Assembly (NCBI RefSeq): GCF_005222485.1
Contig: NZ_CP029078.1
Location: forward strand, 3,438,001-3,502,000
Source of the DNA: Streptomyces griseoviridis
Lineage (GTDB): Bacteria > Actinomycetota > Actinomycetes > Streptomycetales > Streptomycetaceae
Length of the DNA: 64,000 nucleotides
Direction: 5' to 3'
Positions 8,940 to 17,364 of this stretch are shown here, piece by piece (positions within the stretch are counted from its first letter, which is position 1; the number at the start of each line of letters is the position of its first letter). The translations under genes were made by a program, and so were the position numbers. The notes under the pieces are model-generated. The model was not told the origin of the DNA. It saw nothing but the letters and a program-made list of their open reading frames with translations, and made no database searches.

Positions 8940-10520
8940 CTACTTGGCGCGGCGGGCCACGGTGAACCGGTCGACGCGCGCGCCGGTCTCGGCGATGCCG
9001 CTCACCGTCAGGGTGGCCCAGTGGCCCCTGGCCGCGGGGGCGACGTCCACCCGCAGGAACGAGTAGTCGAGGTAGCGCACCCGCGACCAGGTGACCGTCT
9101 CGTCGACCTTCCCGGTCTTGGTGTTGACGAACGAGGCGACCGAGTCGACCTCGTGCTCATGGCCCTCGTAGGACTGGGGCGCGCTGAACGCGTACAGGCT
9201 GCGCCCGGCCGCGCCCGCCGTCACGTACACGACACCCTCGGTCTCCGGGTAGGCGGTGCCGCCGATCGGGAGCTTCTTGACGACCTTGTCGCCCTTGAGG
9301 ACGTCGGTCCGCTCGTACTGGTGGTTGTGGCCGTTGATGACGAGGTCGACCGTGTACTTCTCGAACAGCGGCACCCACTCCTGGCGGACGCCGCCCTCCG
9401 AGGCGTGCGCGGTGGAGGTGCAGTAGGCGCAGTGGTGGAAGAAGACGACGACGAAGTCGATGTCCTTCGCGGCGCGGAACTTCTTCAGCTGGGCTTCGAG
9501 CCACCGGGTCTGGGTGCCGCCGGAGAGGCCGAGGTTGGCCGGGATCTCGAAGGAGACGTCGTTGGCGTCGAGGGAGATCACGGCGGTGTTGCCGTGGACG
9601 AAGGAGTAGACGCCCGGCAGGTTGCGCTTGTCGGGTCCGTTGTCGGGGAGGTTCCAGCGGGCCTCCTCGCCGCCGTAGCCGTGCGGCGCGTACCAGGCCT
9701 CCATGTCGTGGTTGCCGTAGGCGGGCATCCACGGGACGGACTTGGCGACCGACTCGGTCTGGGCGAGGAACTGGTCCCACACCCGGGAGTCGAAGCCGGT
9801 GTCGGAGGACTTCCCGGCGCCCGCCGGGTCGGCGTAGGCGATGTCGCCCGCGTGCAGGTGGAAGGCCGGGTTCTGGCCGAGCAGCAGGCTGTTGTTGGCG
9901 AGGCCGTGGTAGCCGACGCCCTCGTCGCCGAAGGCGGTGAAGGTGAACGGCTTCTTGTGGTCGGGCGCGGTGGTGAAGGTGCCCAGGGTGCCGGTGAGGT
10001 GGGCGGCGGCCGGGTCGAAGCCCTGGTGGCCGACGCCGTAGTAGTACGTCCTGCCGGGCCGCAGGTGGGTGAGTTTCGCGTGCAGGTAGTACTGCGTGTG
10101 GTCGCCGCTCGCGCCGACCCCGGCCGGCGTGAACAGGGTGCGGACCTCGGCCTCGATGCGGCGGGAGAGGTCCCAGGGGTGGGCGCCGATCCGGATGAAC
10201 GGCTTCTTCACCGCGACCGGCACCTGCCAGGAGACGGTCATCTCGGTGCGCGGGTCGTTGCCGTAGGCGAGGTGGCGGCCGAAGGGGGCGACGAGCGCGC
10301 CGTCGACGGTGGCGGTGGCCGGGGCGGTGCTCCGGGTGGGGACGGCGGCCTCGGCGACCGCGCCGGGGACGAACACACCGCCCATGACGGCGCCCAGGGT
10401 GACGGCGCCGCCTCTGATCATCGTGCGCCGGGAGAATCTGGCGCGCAGGTACTCGTGCTGCTCGGCCATGCTCATCCGGTCGGCCAGCGGCTCGGGTACT
10501 CCCATACGAGGAATGTCCAT
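8940..10520 (-). CDS. Tat-exported purple-acid-type phosphatase / metallophosphoesterase
   Basis: A 526-residue protein with a twin-arginine signal (SRRTMIRGGAVTLGAVMGG, about residues 31-49), indicating folded export. A fibronectin-like purple acid phosphatase N-domain (TVSWQVPVAVKKPFIRIG) is followed by a calcineurin-type catalytic domain. The metal-binding blocks are in order: TAFGDEG, HAGDIAYAD, GNHDMEAW, VFFHHCAYC and INGHNHQYER. It should hydrolyse phosphomonoesters outside the cell. The start is taken as ATG 10520; an ATG five codons later is possible, and neither has a strong Shine-Dalgarno sequence. No clear partner genes. Confidence 0.9.
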   Translation of the reverse strand: MDIPRMGVPEPLADRMSMAEQHEYLRARFSRRTMIRGGAVTLGAVMGGVFVPGAVAEAAVPTRSTAPATATVDGALVAPFGRHLAYGNDPRTEMTVSWQVPVAVKKPFIRIGAHPWDLSRRIEAEVRTLFTPAGVGASGDHTQYYLHAKLTHLRPGRTYYYGVGHQGFDPAAAHLTGTLGTFTTAPDHKKPFTFTAFGDEGVGYHGLANNSLLLGQNPAFHLHAGDIAYADPAGAGKSSDTGFDSRVWDQFLAQTESVAKSVPWMPAYGNHDMEAWYAPHGYGGEEARWNLPDNGPDKRNLPGVYSFVHGNTAVISLDANDVSFEIPANLGLSGGTQTRWLEAQLKKFRAAKDIDFVVVFFHHCAYCTSTAHASEGGVRQEWVPLFEKYTVDLVINGHNHQYERTDVLKGDKVVKKLPIGGTAYPETEGVVYVTAGAAGRSLYAFSAPQSYEGHEHEVDSVASFVNTKTGKVDETVTWSRVRYLDYSFLRVDVAPAARGHWATLTVSGIAETGARVDRFTVARRAK

Positions 10521-10634
10521 GACGTCTGAAACTCGTCGCGGCAGGCGACGGGCCGCAAGACACAGGATGGACAGGGTGCGAACAGCCTCTCATAAGAGTT
10601 TCAATAGCCCTCTGCCCGGAATCGGGCAGGATTC

Positions 10635-10928
10635 TTGCGAAACCCTCCCCTGTACTCCAGGATCTACCGGGTGCACGACGAACTTGTGGATCATCTGACG
10701 CGGTCGACGCCCCTCAACCGGGGCGAAGCGCTGCGCGTGGTCCAGGACGTGCTCGCCTACTTCGACGAGACGACCGAGGAGTACGTCCGTCGCCGCCACC
10801 GCGAACTCCAGGCCCAGGGCCTGGTGAACGCGGAGATCTTCGAACGGATCGCGGCGGACCTGAGATACCGCGCGGTCGCACCGCCGGAGCTGACGCTCCG
10901 CCAGTTGCGCCGCATCGTCTACGGCTGA
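10635..10928 (+). CDS. Small conserved helical protein upstream of glmS
   Basis: Up to 97 residues, charged and predicted largely helical (LVDHLTRSTPLNRGEALRVVQDVLAYFDE, then LTLRQLRRIVYG). No recognised domain and no signal or membrane segment. Two starts are possible: TTG 10635, or GTG 10671 (85 residues), which has AGGA at a better spacing of eight bases. The gene ends 13 bp before glmS in the same direction, so the two are probably co-transcribed. Function unknown; GC-biased third positions support real coding. Confidence 0.75.
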   Translation: MRNPPLYSRIYRVHDELVDHLTRSTPLNRGEALRVVQDVLAYFDETTEEYVRRRHRELQAQGLVNAEIFERIAADLRYRAVAPPELTLRQLRRIVYG

Positions 10929-10941
10929 GGGACTCATCTGC

Positions 10942-12759
10942 ATGTGCGGAATCGTCGGATACATCGGCAAGCGTGACGTGGCCCCGCTGCTCCTCGAGGG
11001 CCTCCAGCGCCTGGAGTACCGCGGCTACGACTCGGCGGGCATCGCCGTCACCTCGCCGAAGACCGCCGGGCTCAAGAGCGTCAAGGCCAAGGGCCGGGTG
11101 CGTGACCTGGAGGCCAAGGTCCCGGCCCGCTTCAAGGGCACCACGGGCATCGCGCACACCCGCTGGGCCACCCACGGCGCCCCCTCGGACGCCAACGCCC
11201 ACCCGCACCTGGACGCCGAGGGCAAGGTCGCCGTCGTCCACAACGGCATCATCGACAACGCCTCCGACCTGCGCCGCAAACTGGAGGCGGACGGCGTCGT
11301 CTTCCTCTCCGAGACCGACACCGAGGTCCTCGTCCACCTCGTCGCCCGCTCCCAGGCGCCGACCCTGGAGGAGAAGGTCCGCGAGACCCTCCGGGTGATC
11401 GAGGGCACCTACGGCATCGCCGTGCTGCACGCCGACTTCCCCGACCGCATCGTGGTGGCGCGAAACGGCTCCCCCGTGGTCCTCGGCATCGGCGAGAAGG
11501 AGATGTTCGTCGCCTCCGACATCGCCGCGCTGGTCACCCACACCCGCCAGATAGTGACCCTCGACGACGGCGAGATGGCGACCCTCAAGGCCGACGACTT
11601 CCGGACGTACACCACCGAGGGCACCCGCACCACGTCCGAGCCGACCACCGTCGAGTGGGAGGCCGCCTCCTACGACATGGGCGGCCACGACACCTACATG
11701 CACAAGGAGATCCACGAGCAGGCCGACGCCGTGGACCGGGTGCTGCGCGGCCGGATCGACGAGCGCTTCTCCACCGTCCACCTGGGCGGCCTCAACCTGG
11801 ACGCCCGCGAGGCCCGCCGGATCCGCCGGGTCAAGATCCTCGGCTGCGGCACCTCGTACCACGCGGGCATGATCGGCGCCCAGATGATCGAGGAGCTGGC
11901 CCGCATCCCCGCCGACGCCGAGCCCGCCTCCGAGTTCCGCTACCGCAACGCGGTCGTCGACCCCGACACCCTGTACGTCGCCGTCTCCCAGTCGGGCGAG
12001 ACCTACGACGTGCTGGCCGCCGTGCAGGAACTCAAGCGCAAGGGCGCCCGGGTGCTCGGCGTGGTCAACGTGGTCGGCTCGGCCATCGCCCGCGAGGCCG
12101 ACGGCGGCATCTACGTGCACGCGGGCCCCGAGGTCTGCGTCGTCTCCACCAAGTGCTTCACCAACACGACGGTCGCCTTCGCGCTGCTCGCGCTGCACCT
12201 GGGCCGCACCCGTGACCTCTCGGTCCGCGACGGCAAGCGGATCATCGAGGGCCTGCGCAGGCTGCCCGCCCAGATCACCGAGATCCTCGACCAGGAGCAG
12301 GAGATCGAGAAGCTGGCCGCACGGTACGCCGAGGCCCGCTCGATGCTGTTCATCGGCCGGGTGCGCGGCTACCCGGTCGCCCGGGAGGCGTCCCTCAAGC
12401 TCAAGGAGGTCTCCTACATCCACGCCGAGGCCTACCCCGCCTCGGAGTTGAAGCACGGCCCGCTGGCCCTCATCGAGCCGGCCCTGCCCACGGTCGCGAT
12501 CGTCCCCGACGACGACCTGCTGGAGAAGAACCGCGCCGCGATGGAGGAGATCAAGGCCCGCAGCGGACGCATCCTGGCGGTGGCCCACCAGCACCAGGAG
12601 AAGGCCGACGAGACGATCGTCGTCCCGAAGAACGAGGACGAGCTGGACCCCATCCTGATGGGCATCCCGCTCCAACTCCTCGCCTACCACACGGCGTTGG
12701 CCCTGGGCCGGGACATCGACAAGCCGCGCAACCTGGCCAAGTCGGTGACGGTGGAGTAG
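10942..12759 (+). CDS. glmS: Glutamine-fructose-6-phosphate aminotransferase (isomerizing)
   Basis: A 605-residue enzyme making glucosamine-6-phosphate from fructose-6-phosphate and glutamine, the entry to UDP-GlcNAc and peptidoglycan. The N-terminal Ntn glutaminase has nucleophile Cys2 (MCGIVGYIG). Two SIS domains follow, with the sugar-phosphate loops CGTSYHAG and SQSGETYD, and the protein ends in the family C-tail DKPRNLAKSVTVE. Full length. The neighbourhood includes GlcNAc-releasing enzymes. No glmS ribozyme is visible: only 13 bp separate it from the upstream gene. Confidence 0.97.
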   Translation: MCGIVGYIGKRDVAPLLLEGLQRLEYRGYDSAGIAVTSPKTAGLKSVKAKGRVRDLEAKVPARFKGTTGIAHTRWATHGAPSDANAHPHLDAEGKVAVVHNGIIDNASDLRRKLEADGVVFLSETDTEVLVHLVARSQAPTLEEKVRETLRVIEGTYGIAVLHADFPDRIVVARNGSPVVLGIGEKEMFVASDIAALVTHTRQIVTLDDGEMATLKADDFRTYTTEGTRTTSEPTTVEWEAASYDMGGHDTYMHKEIHEQADAVDRVLRGRIDERFSTVHLGGLNLDAREARRIRRVKILGCGTSYHAGMIGAQMIEELARIPADAEPASEFRYRNAVVDPDTLYVAVSQSGETYDVLAAVQELKRKGARVLGVVNVVGSAIAREADGGIYVHAGPEVCVVSTKCFTNTTVAFALLALHLGRTRDLSVRDGKRIIEGLRRLPAQITEILDQEQEIEKLAARYAEARSMLFIGRVRGYPVAREASLKLKEVSYIHAEAYPASELKHGPLALIEPALPTVAIVPDDDLLEKNRAAMEEIKARSGRILAVAHQHQEKADETIVVPKNEDELDPILMGIPLQLLAYHTALALGRDIDKPRNLAKSVTVE

Positions 12760-12783
12760 CCGGCCCCACCCTGCCGGCAGAAC

Positions 12784-12819
12784 GGACCCCCACGCGCCGC
12801 CACCTGCGCGCGGGGGTCC
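12784..12819 (+). terminator. glmS terminator
   Basis: A 14-bp stem (GGACCCCCACGCGC / GCGCGCGGGGGTCC, one mismatch) with an 8-base loop lies 24 bp after the glmS stop. Confidence 0.8.
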
Positions 12820-13097
12820 CTCCATGCCGCCGGGGCCGCCCAACTCCCCGGCGCCGGGCTGCCTTTGAGCCGGAGGCCGTCACGCCCCGGCCGGCAGCGC
12901 GTCGCGAGAGCGCCGTCGGCCGGAAAGGGCGGGCCGCCCTCCGGCGGGGGTGCGATGACGCGAACGGCACGGTCGATCCGTGACCGGTATATGCCCTTCA
13001 CAAGGACACAAACACCTCTACGCGTCAGTAGTTTCACGCACCGCGCACACCGGGAGGGGGTCCGCACGGCGCGGACCCCACCCGGATGTACGGACAG
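12820..13097. other. Non-coding gap between glmS and the stress-protein gene
   Basis: Between the glmS terminator and the stop of the convergent universal stress protein gene I see no convincing coding frame, RNA gene or repeat. The segment around 12980-13035 is less GC-rich than its surroundings but shows no clear promoter. Confidence 0.5.
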
Positions 13098-13625
13098 TCA
13101 CGGAATCACGATCACGGGCCGCTGCGCCCGCTTGGCGAGCCGTCCGGCGACGGAGCCGAAAATGCGCCCCACGATGCCGTGGGTCGAGCCGACGACGATC
13201 GCGTCCGCCTCGTACTCCCGCCCCACCTCTTCGAGTTCGTGGCAGATGTCGCCACCGCGCTCGACCAGGATCCAGGGGACTTCGGAGAGGTATTCGGCGC
13301 AGGCCAGTTCGAGACCGAGGACCTCGGTGCGGTGGTCGGGGACATCCACGAAGACCGGCGGTTCGCAGCCGGCCCAGACCGTGGTGGGCAGCCGGTTGGC
13401 GACATGGACGATGATCAGGCCGGAGCCGGAACGGTGGGCCATGCCGATGGCGTAGGCGAGTGCCCGCTCACTGGACATCGAGCCGTCGAAACCGACGACG
13501 ACGCCGTGCTTGAACGCGGGATCGCAGGATTGACGTGGTTCTTCGGCCGCCAGGGGGTCGGTCGCCATGGGATCGGCGACAGGCCGCTTGCGGTCCGCGG
13601 GTTCGAAGAATTCGTGACCGGCCAT
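13098..13625 (-). CDS. Universal stress protein (UspA family)
   Basis: A 175-residue single-domain Usp starting at ATG 13625, with about 40 residues before the fold. The core begins VVVGFDGSMSSERALAYAI. It ends with the nucleotide-binding signature VVGSTHGIVGRIFGSVAGRLAKRAQRPVIVIP (split here by eye as GSTHGIVGRIFGS and PVIVIP), of the ATP-binding G-x2-G-x9-G-S/T type. Usp proteins respond to growth arrest, hypoxia or stress. An in-frame upstream extension to 13718 is open but lacks a Shine-Dalgarno sequence. Divergent from the His-rich membrane protein gene. Confidence 0.87.
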   Translation of the reverse strand: MAGHEFFEPADRKRPVADPMATDPLAAEEPRQSCDPAFKHGVVVGFDGSMSSERALAYAIGMAHRSGSGLIIVHVANRLPTTVWAGCEPPVFVDVPDHRTEVLGLELACAEYLSEVPWILVERGGDICHELEEVGREYEADAIVVGSTHGIVGRIFGSVAGRLAKRAQRPVIVIP

Positions 13626-13929
13626 GGCTGTCTCGGCGTCGGGATCCTTTAGTGGGTGGGACAACAGTGAGCGGCGGAGCTGTGTCCGGGAATCATCTTC
13701 CCAAGCCCATACCCCCAAGGGTACGGCGGCACGCCTCCTTTGGCCCAGATCCCGCCCTCACTGCGTTCGGGTTCCCCGGAGCATGCACGAGGGGGCGCCC
13801 GTCACGCAATGGTTGCTGCGCCGTACAGGCGGTTTGCACAGCATTCACCTGCCGGGTGGCGAAGGCGTACAGTGACCGACCGCTCGAACATGCGTTGAAC
13901 CCGGAGAGCCTCGGCCCCAGGGAGCACCC
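13626..13929. other. Divergent intergenic region, usp / His-rich protein
   Basis: About 300 bp without a plausible gene, separating divergent genes and so carrying both promoters. A weak promoter-like pair for the rightward gene is TTCACC (13844) with TACAGT (13868), spacer 18. A short inverted repeat TACCC-N4-GGGTA lies near 13710. Nothing stronger is visible. Confidence 0.35.
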
Positions 13930-14334
13930 ATGTCCGGACCGCACCCCACCTCCGACCGCCCTCGCGCGACCCCGCACCCGCGCCAGGAGTCGGCGACCGA
14001 CGTCGTCCGGTGGGCGGCGTTCAGCTGCGTCCTGGTCCCCGTGGTCCTGCTCTGGTACGGCAGTTCACTGGCAGGCGCGGCCGGCACCGCCCTCGGCCTC
14101 GCCGCCGTCACCGCGGTCTGCCGGTTGCTTCTGCACCGGTCGGAACGCGGCGCGGCGGAGCACGCGGAGCACATGGAACACATGGACGATGCGGACTGCG
14201 TGGAACACGCGGACTGCGCGGACCACGGGGACCACATGCATTACATGCACCACGCAGACCACGTGGACCACACGGACCCCGACACCCACGGTGCCCACGC
14301 GAACGACGCGGACCACGGGGAACTCGCGCGGTAA
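13930..14334 (+). CDS. Small membrane protein with His/Asp/Met-rich cytoplasmic or external tail
   Basis: A 134-residue protein starting at ATG 13930 with GGGAG eight bases upstream. A hydrophilic N-terminus of about 25 residues is followed by one or two membrane helices (about residues 28-68). The rest is a tail with 14 histidines, two cysteines and many Asp/Met/Glu (HMEHMDDADC, DHMHYMHHADH, DHTDPDTHGAH). The composition suggests binding of Cu, Ni, Zn or Co; no known transporter domain is present. It precedes adpA by almost 600 bp in the same orientation. The tail coding DNA is a degenerate repeat of CACGCGGAC-like units. Confidence 0.7.
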   Translation: MSGPHPTSDRPRATPHPRQESATDVVRWAAFSCVLVPVVLLWYGSSLAGAAGTALGLAAVTAVCRLLLHRSERGAAEHAEHMEHMDDADCVEHADCADHGDHMHYMHHADHVDHTDPDTHGAHANDADHGELAR

Positions 14335-14920
14335 CAGGGGGATCAGGCGCACCGGCCGCACCACGGGCACCGGCGGGCGCAGCCGGAACGCGAGGTGCGC
14401 GAGGCGGCAGGGGCGGGCGGGGCGCGGCGGGACGACGGGGAGCGGGAGGAGCGAACGGTCCCTCAGCAGGGGCACCGGCAGCGGACCGGGGCGGCCGTCC
14501 GTCGCGATGGACGGCACACTGGAGGGAGTACACCGGTCGTCTGACCGGTTTTAGTGCTGCCACACACCTCTTTTCAGCCAACTTCTGGCCACCGTGCATC
14601 TCCTGCCCTCACCACCCCCCAACCCCCGTTCCACCTGCACGGAAAGGGTCCAGAGGGCCCCGCGCACCCTACGTGGATTGGCCACTGCGACAAGGCGCAC
14701 TTCCCTGCACGGCCCACGAGTGCAACGCTTCGTGATCGAATGCTTCACGCCAAGTTGCCAAGTCGACAATGTGCCGAGTGCTGAACTGGTCATCTCGGCG
14801 CCACGGGACGCAGTAGATTCGATCTTGACTCTTACGGCGGGGGACTCGTGCAGGACCGAGGGGAAACGTGCAGGAGCGACACAACCGAGGAGCCGCGACC
14901 ACCGAGGGGGGCTTAGCAGG
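14335..14920 (+). other. Long adpA upstream/leader region
   Basis: 586 bp with no convincing gene. The first 200 bp is very GC-rich; from about 14540 on it is clearly less GC-rich, as expected of a regulatory region. Two 9/10 matches to the AdpA operator (complement of TGGCSNGWWY) are CTTCTGGCCA at 14582-14591 and CTTCACGCCA at 14743-14752. Both would fit the autoregulation known for adpA. The Shine-Dalgarno for adpA is weak (GCAGG directly before the ATG). Confidence 0.5.
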
Positions 14921-16081
14921 ATGAGCCACGACTCCACTGCCGCGCCGGAAGCCGCGGCCCGGAAACTCTCCGGGCGACGCCGCAAGGAGATCGTCGCGGT
15001 GCTGCTGTTCAGCGGCGGCCCCATCTTCGAGAGTTCCATACCACTGTCGGTGTTCGGGATCGACCGCCAGGACGCCGGCGTTCCCCGCTACCGACTGCTG
15101 GTGTGCGGCGGCGAAGAGGGTCCACTGCGGACCACGGGCGGCCTTGAACTCACCGCGCCGCATGGCCTGGAAGCGATCGCGCGAGCGGGCACGGTCGTCG
15201 TGCCGGCCTGGCGCTCGATCACCTCCCCGCCACCGGAGGACGCGCTCGACGCGCTGCGCCGGGCGCACGAGGAGGGGGCCCGCATCGTGGGCCTGTGCAC
15301 CGGCGCGTTCGTGCTGGCGGCGGCGGGCCTGCTCGACGGCCGCCCGGCCACCACGCACTGGATGTACGCGCCGACCCTGGCGAAACGCTATCCGTCGGTC
15401 CATGTGGACCCGCGCGAGCTGTTCGTCGACGACGGTGACGTCCTGACCTCGGCGGGCACCGCCGCCGGGATCGACCTGTGCCTCCACATCGTGCGGACGG
15501 ACCACGGCAACGAGGCGGCCGGCGCGCTCGCCCGCCGCCTGGTGGTCCCGCCCCGCCGCACCGGCGGCCAGGAGCGCTACCTCGACAGGTCTTTACCAGA
15601 GGAGATCGGCGCCGACCCGCTCGCCGAGGTCGTCGCCTGGGCGCTGGAGCACCTCCACGAGCAGTTCGACGTGGAGACGCTGGCGGCGCGCGCCTACATG
15701 AGCCGCCGCACCTTCGACCGCCGGTTCCGCTCACTGACGGGCAGCGCCCCGCTCCAGTGGCTGATCACCCAGCGGGTGCTCCAGGCGCAGCGGCTGCTGG
15801 AGACGTCGGACTACTCGGTGGACGAGGTCGCGGGCCGCTGCGGCTTCCGCTCGCCGGTGGCGCTGCGCGGCCACTTCCGCCGCCAGCTCGGCTCGTCGCC
15901 CGCCGCGTACCGCGCGGCGTACCGGGCCCGCCGCCCCCAGCAGGACCGGCCGAGCGACCCTGAGCCGACGCCGGTGCCCCTCCTCCACCCGGAGGGACCG
16001 GTGCCGATGCAGGCCCGCCGTACACCCACGGTTACGGGCCCGCCACTGGCCAGCGTGCCGGGCCAGCGCAGCGGTACCTAG
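14921..16081 (+). CDS. adpA: Central developmental regulator AdpA (AraC family, TTA-containing)
   Basis: A 386-residue regulator that activates hundreds of genes for aerial growth and antibiotics. The N-terminal DJ-1/PfpI-like dimerisation domain (about 25-190, with GLCTGAFVLAAAGLLDG) is followed by a double helix-turn-helix AraC domain (about 240-335; FDVETLAARAYMSRRTFDRRF and DYSVDEVAGRCGFRSPVALR). The tail is Pro-rich. Leu225 is encoded by TTA at 15593-15595, in the linker RSLPEEIG, which is the conserved position that makes AdpA translation depend on bldA tRNA-Leu. The start ATG 14921 matches the known N-terminus. orn lies downstream after a terminator. Confidence 0.97.
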   Translation: MSHDSTAAPEAAARKLSGRRRKEIVAVLLFSGGPIFESSIPLSVFGIDRQDAGVPRYRLLVCGGEEGPLRTTGGLELTAPHGLEAIARAGTVVVPAWRSITSPPPEDALDALRRAHEEGARIVGLCTGAFVLAAAGLLDGRPATTHWMYAPTLAKRYPSVHVDPRELFVDDGDVLTSAGTAAGIDLCLHIVRTDHGNEAAGALARRLVVPPRRTGGQERYLDRSLPEEIGADPLAEVVAWALEHLHEQFDVETLAARAYMSRRTFDRRFRSLTGSAPLQWLITQRVLQAQRLLETSDYSVDEVAGRCGFRSPVALRGHFRRQLGSSPAAYRAAYRARRPQQDRPSDPEPTPVPLLHPEGPVPMQARRTPTVTGPPLASVPGQRSGT

Positions 16082-16099
16082 CGGCACACCCGCGCTCTC

Positions 16100-16135
16100 G
16101 GACGCCGGACGGGCTGATCGGCCCGTCCGGCGTCC
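16100..16135 (+). terminator. adpA terminator
   Basis: A perfect 15-bp stem (GGACGCCGGACGGGC / GCCCGTCCGGCGTCC) with a 6-base loop, 18 bp after the adpA stop. The arm contains GCCGGACGGGC, a motif that recurs near 44700. Confidence 0.85.
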
Positions 16136-16243
16136 GCCGCGCGTACCGCGCCGGCCGCGGAACGGCCTCCCTCGCCCCCACCCCCCGACGTCCGCACCGA
16201 CACGGGGCGACCCAATGGCGCACGCCCGCCGTAAGGTGGGCGC

Positions 16244-16846
16244 ATGAACGATCGTATGGTGTGGATCGACTGCGAGATGACCGGTCTCTCGCTGTCCGAC
16301 GACGCGCTCATCGAGGTGGCCGCCCTCGTCACCGACTCGGAGCTGAACGTACTCGGCGAGGGCGTCGACATCGTCGTACGTCCGCCGGACCGGTCCCTGG
16401 AGACGATGCCTGACGTGGTGCGCCAGATGCACACCGCCTCCGGCCTCCTCGACGAACTCGCCGCGGGCACCACCCTCGCGGACGCCGAGGAGCAGGTCCT
16501 CTCCTATATCAAGGAGCACGTCAAGGAACCCGGCAAGGCGCCGCTGTGCGGCAACACCGTCGGGACCGACCGCGGCTTCCTCCTCCGTGACATGCCGACG
16601 CTGGAGGGCTACCTCCACTACCGCATCGTCGACGTGTCCAGCATCAAGGAGTTGGCCCGCCGCTGGTACCCGAGGGCGTACTTCAACAGCCCGGAGAAGA
16701 ACGGCAACCACCGCGCGCTCGCCGACATCCGCGAGTCGATCGCGGAGCTGCGCTACTACCGCGAGGCCGTCTTCGTCCCCCAGCCGGGACCCGACTCGGA
16801 GACCGCGCGGACCATCGCCGCGAAGCACGTGGTGCCCGCCCGGTAA
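16244..16846 (+). CDS. orn: Oligoribonuclease (DEDDh 3'-5' exonuclease)
   Basis: A 200-residue enzyme degrading two- to five-nucleotide RNAs, including pGpG from c-di-GMP turnover. It is essential for normal development in Streptomyces (ornA). The DEDDh residues are visible: D9 and E11 in WIDCEMTG, a central Asp in [10 protein letters not shown], and [12 protein letters not shown] for the H/D pair. The conserved adpA-orn order is kept. It starts at ATG 16244 and is closed by a short perfect terminator. Confidence 0.96.
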   Translation: MNDRMVWIDCEMTGLSLSDDALIEVAALVTDSELNVLGEGVDIVVRPPDRSLETMPDVVRQMHTASGLLDELAAGTTLADAEEQVLSYIKEHVKEPGKAPLCGNTVGTDRGFLLRDMPTLEGYLHYRIVDVSSIKELARRWYPRAYFNSPEKNGNHRALADIRESIAELRYYREAVFVPQPGPDSETARTIAAKHVVPAR

Positions 16847-16867
16847 AGGGGTGCGCGAGCACCCCTT
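16846..16867 (+). terminator. orn terminator
   Basis: AAGGGGTGC-GCGA-GCACCCCTT, a perfect 9-bp stem with a GCGA loop beginning at the last base of the stop codon. Confidence 0.8.
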
Positions 16868-16927
16868 CGGACCCTGTACACTTTTTCTCGGCCGGTCGGT
16901 GAAACACCAAGTCACACGCCGGTCGTG

Positions 16928-17000
16928 GTGGGTGTAGCTCAGTTGGTAGAGCACCTGGTTGTGGTCCAGGTGGCCGCGGGTTCAAGTCCCGTCACTCACC
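16928..17000 (+). tRNA. tRNA-His (GTG anticodon)
   Basis: Cloverleaf: acceptor GTGGGTG / CACTCAC (one G-T pair), D arm GCTC-AGTTGGTA-GAGC, anticodon stem CCTGG / CCAGG with loop TTGTGGT (anticodon GTG), and T arm GCGGG-TTCAAGT-CCCGT. G at 16927 can serve as the His-specific G-1 opposite discriminator C. No CCA is encoded. Confidence 0.95.
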
Positions 17001-17006
17001 CTGATT

Positions 17007-17046
17007 GATCAAGGGCTGATCTGGTAAAACAGATCGGCCCTTGATC
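17007..17046 (+). terminator. tRNA-His terminator
   Basis: A 17-bp stem (GATCAAGGGCTGATCTG / CAGATCGGCCCTTGATC, one G-T wobble) with a 6-base loop, followed by TGTTT. Strong intrinsic terminator. Confidence 0.9.
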
Positions 17047-17356
17047 TGTTTCCGGACCTTGGAAACATCACGGGAACAGGACCATCACGGGACAGGGCCT
17101 CTGTCGCTTCGGGCGGCGGGGCTCCGAGCGCCTCATAGAACGCGAGCGCGGGCAGCCCGCCCGCCGAGTGCTGCGCGCGGGACGCCAGCTCGACCGACCA
17201 GAAGCCTTGCGCGCCGACCTCGGCGGCGAACCTGAGCTTGTCTCCCAGAACCATGTTCACGTCAGCGACCGTCACGCGCGACGCGACCAGCTGAAGCGAC
17301 TGCGTCGGACGGACAGCCCCCGCACCATTGGCAGTCACCGTGTCGTCAGGACACAC
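17009..17356 (-). pseudogene. Possible gene remnant or unknown small ORF antisense to the tRNA-His terminator
   Basis: A 115-codon frame (GTG start at 17356). Its middle third (ADVNMVLGDKLRFAAEVGAQ, then SVELASRAQHSAGGLPAL) has GC-rich third positions like a real gene. The last 25 codons run through the tRNA-His terminator and are not gene-like. No domain recognised. It could be a decayed piece of an element once inserted at tRNA-His, or chance coding. Low confidence. Confidence 0.25.
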
Positions 17357-17364
17357 TGCCCCGC

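Noticed and set aside
10563..10584. PHO-box-like direct repeat upstream of the phosphatase gene
   Set aside because: On the minus strand TGTTCGCACCC-TGTCCATCCTG only loosely resembles two 11-bp PHO units; too many mismatches to list.
10928..10942. glmS ribozyme leader
   Set aside because: Only 13 bp lies between the upstream gene and glmS, with no room for the ribozyme.
14010..14735. Plus-strand frame over the His-rich gene and adpA upstream region
   Set aside because: Starts inside a real gene in another frame, Arg/Gly/Pro-rich and without motifs; most of it lies in the less GC-rich regulatory region.
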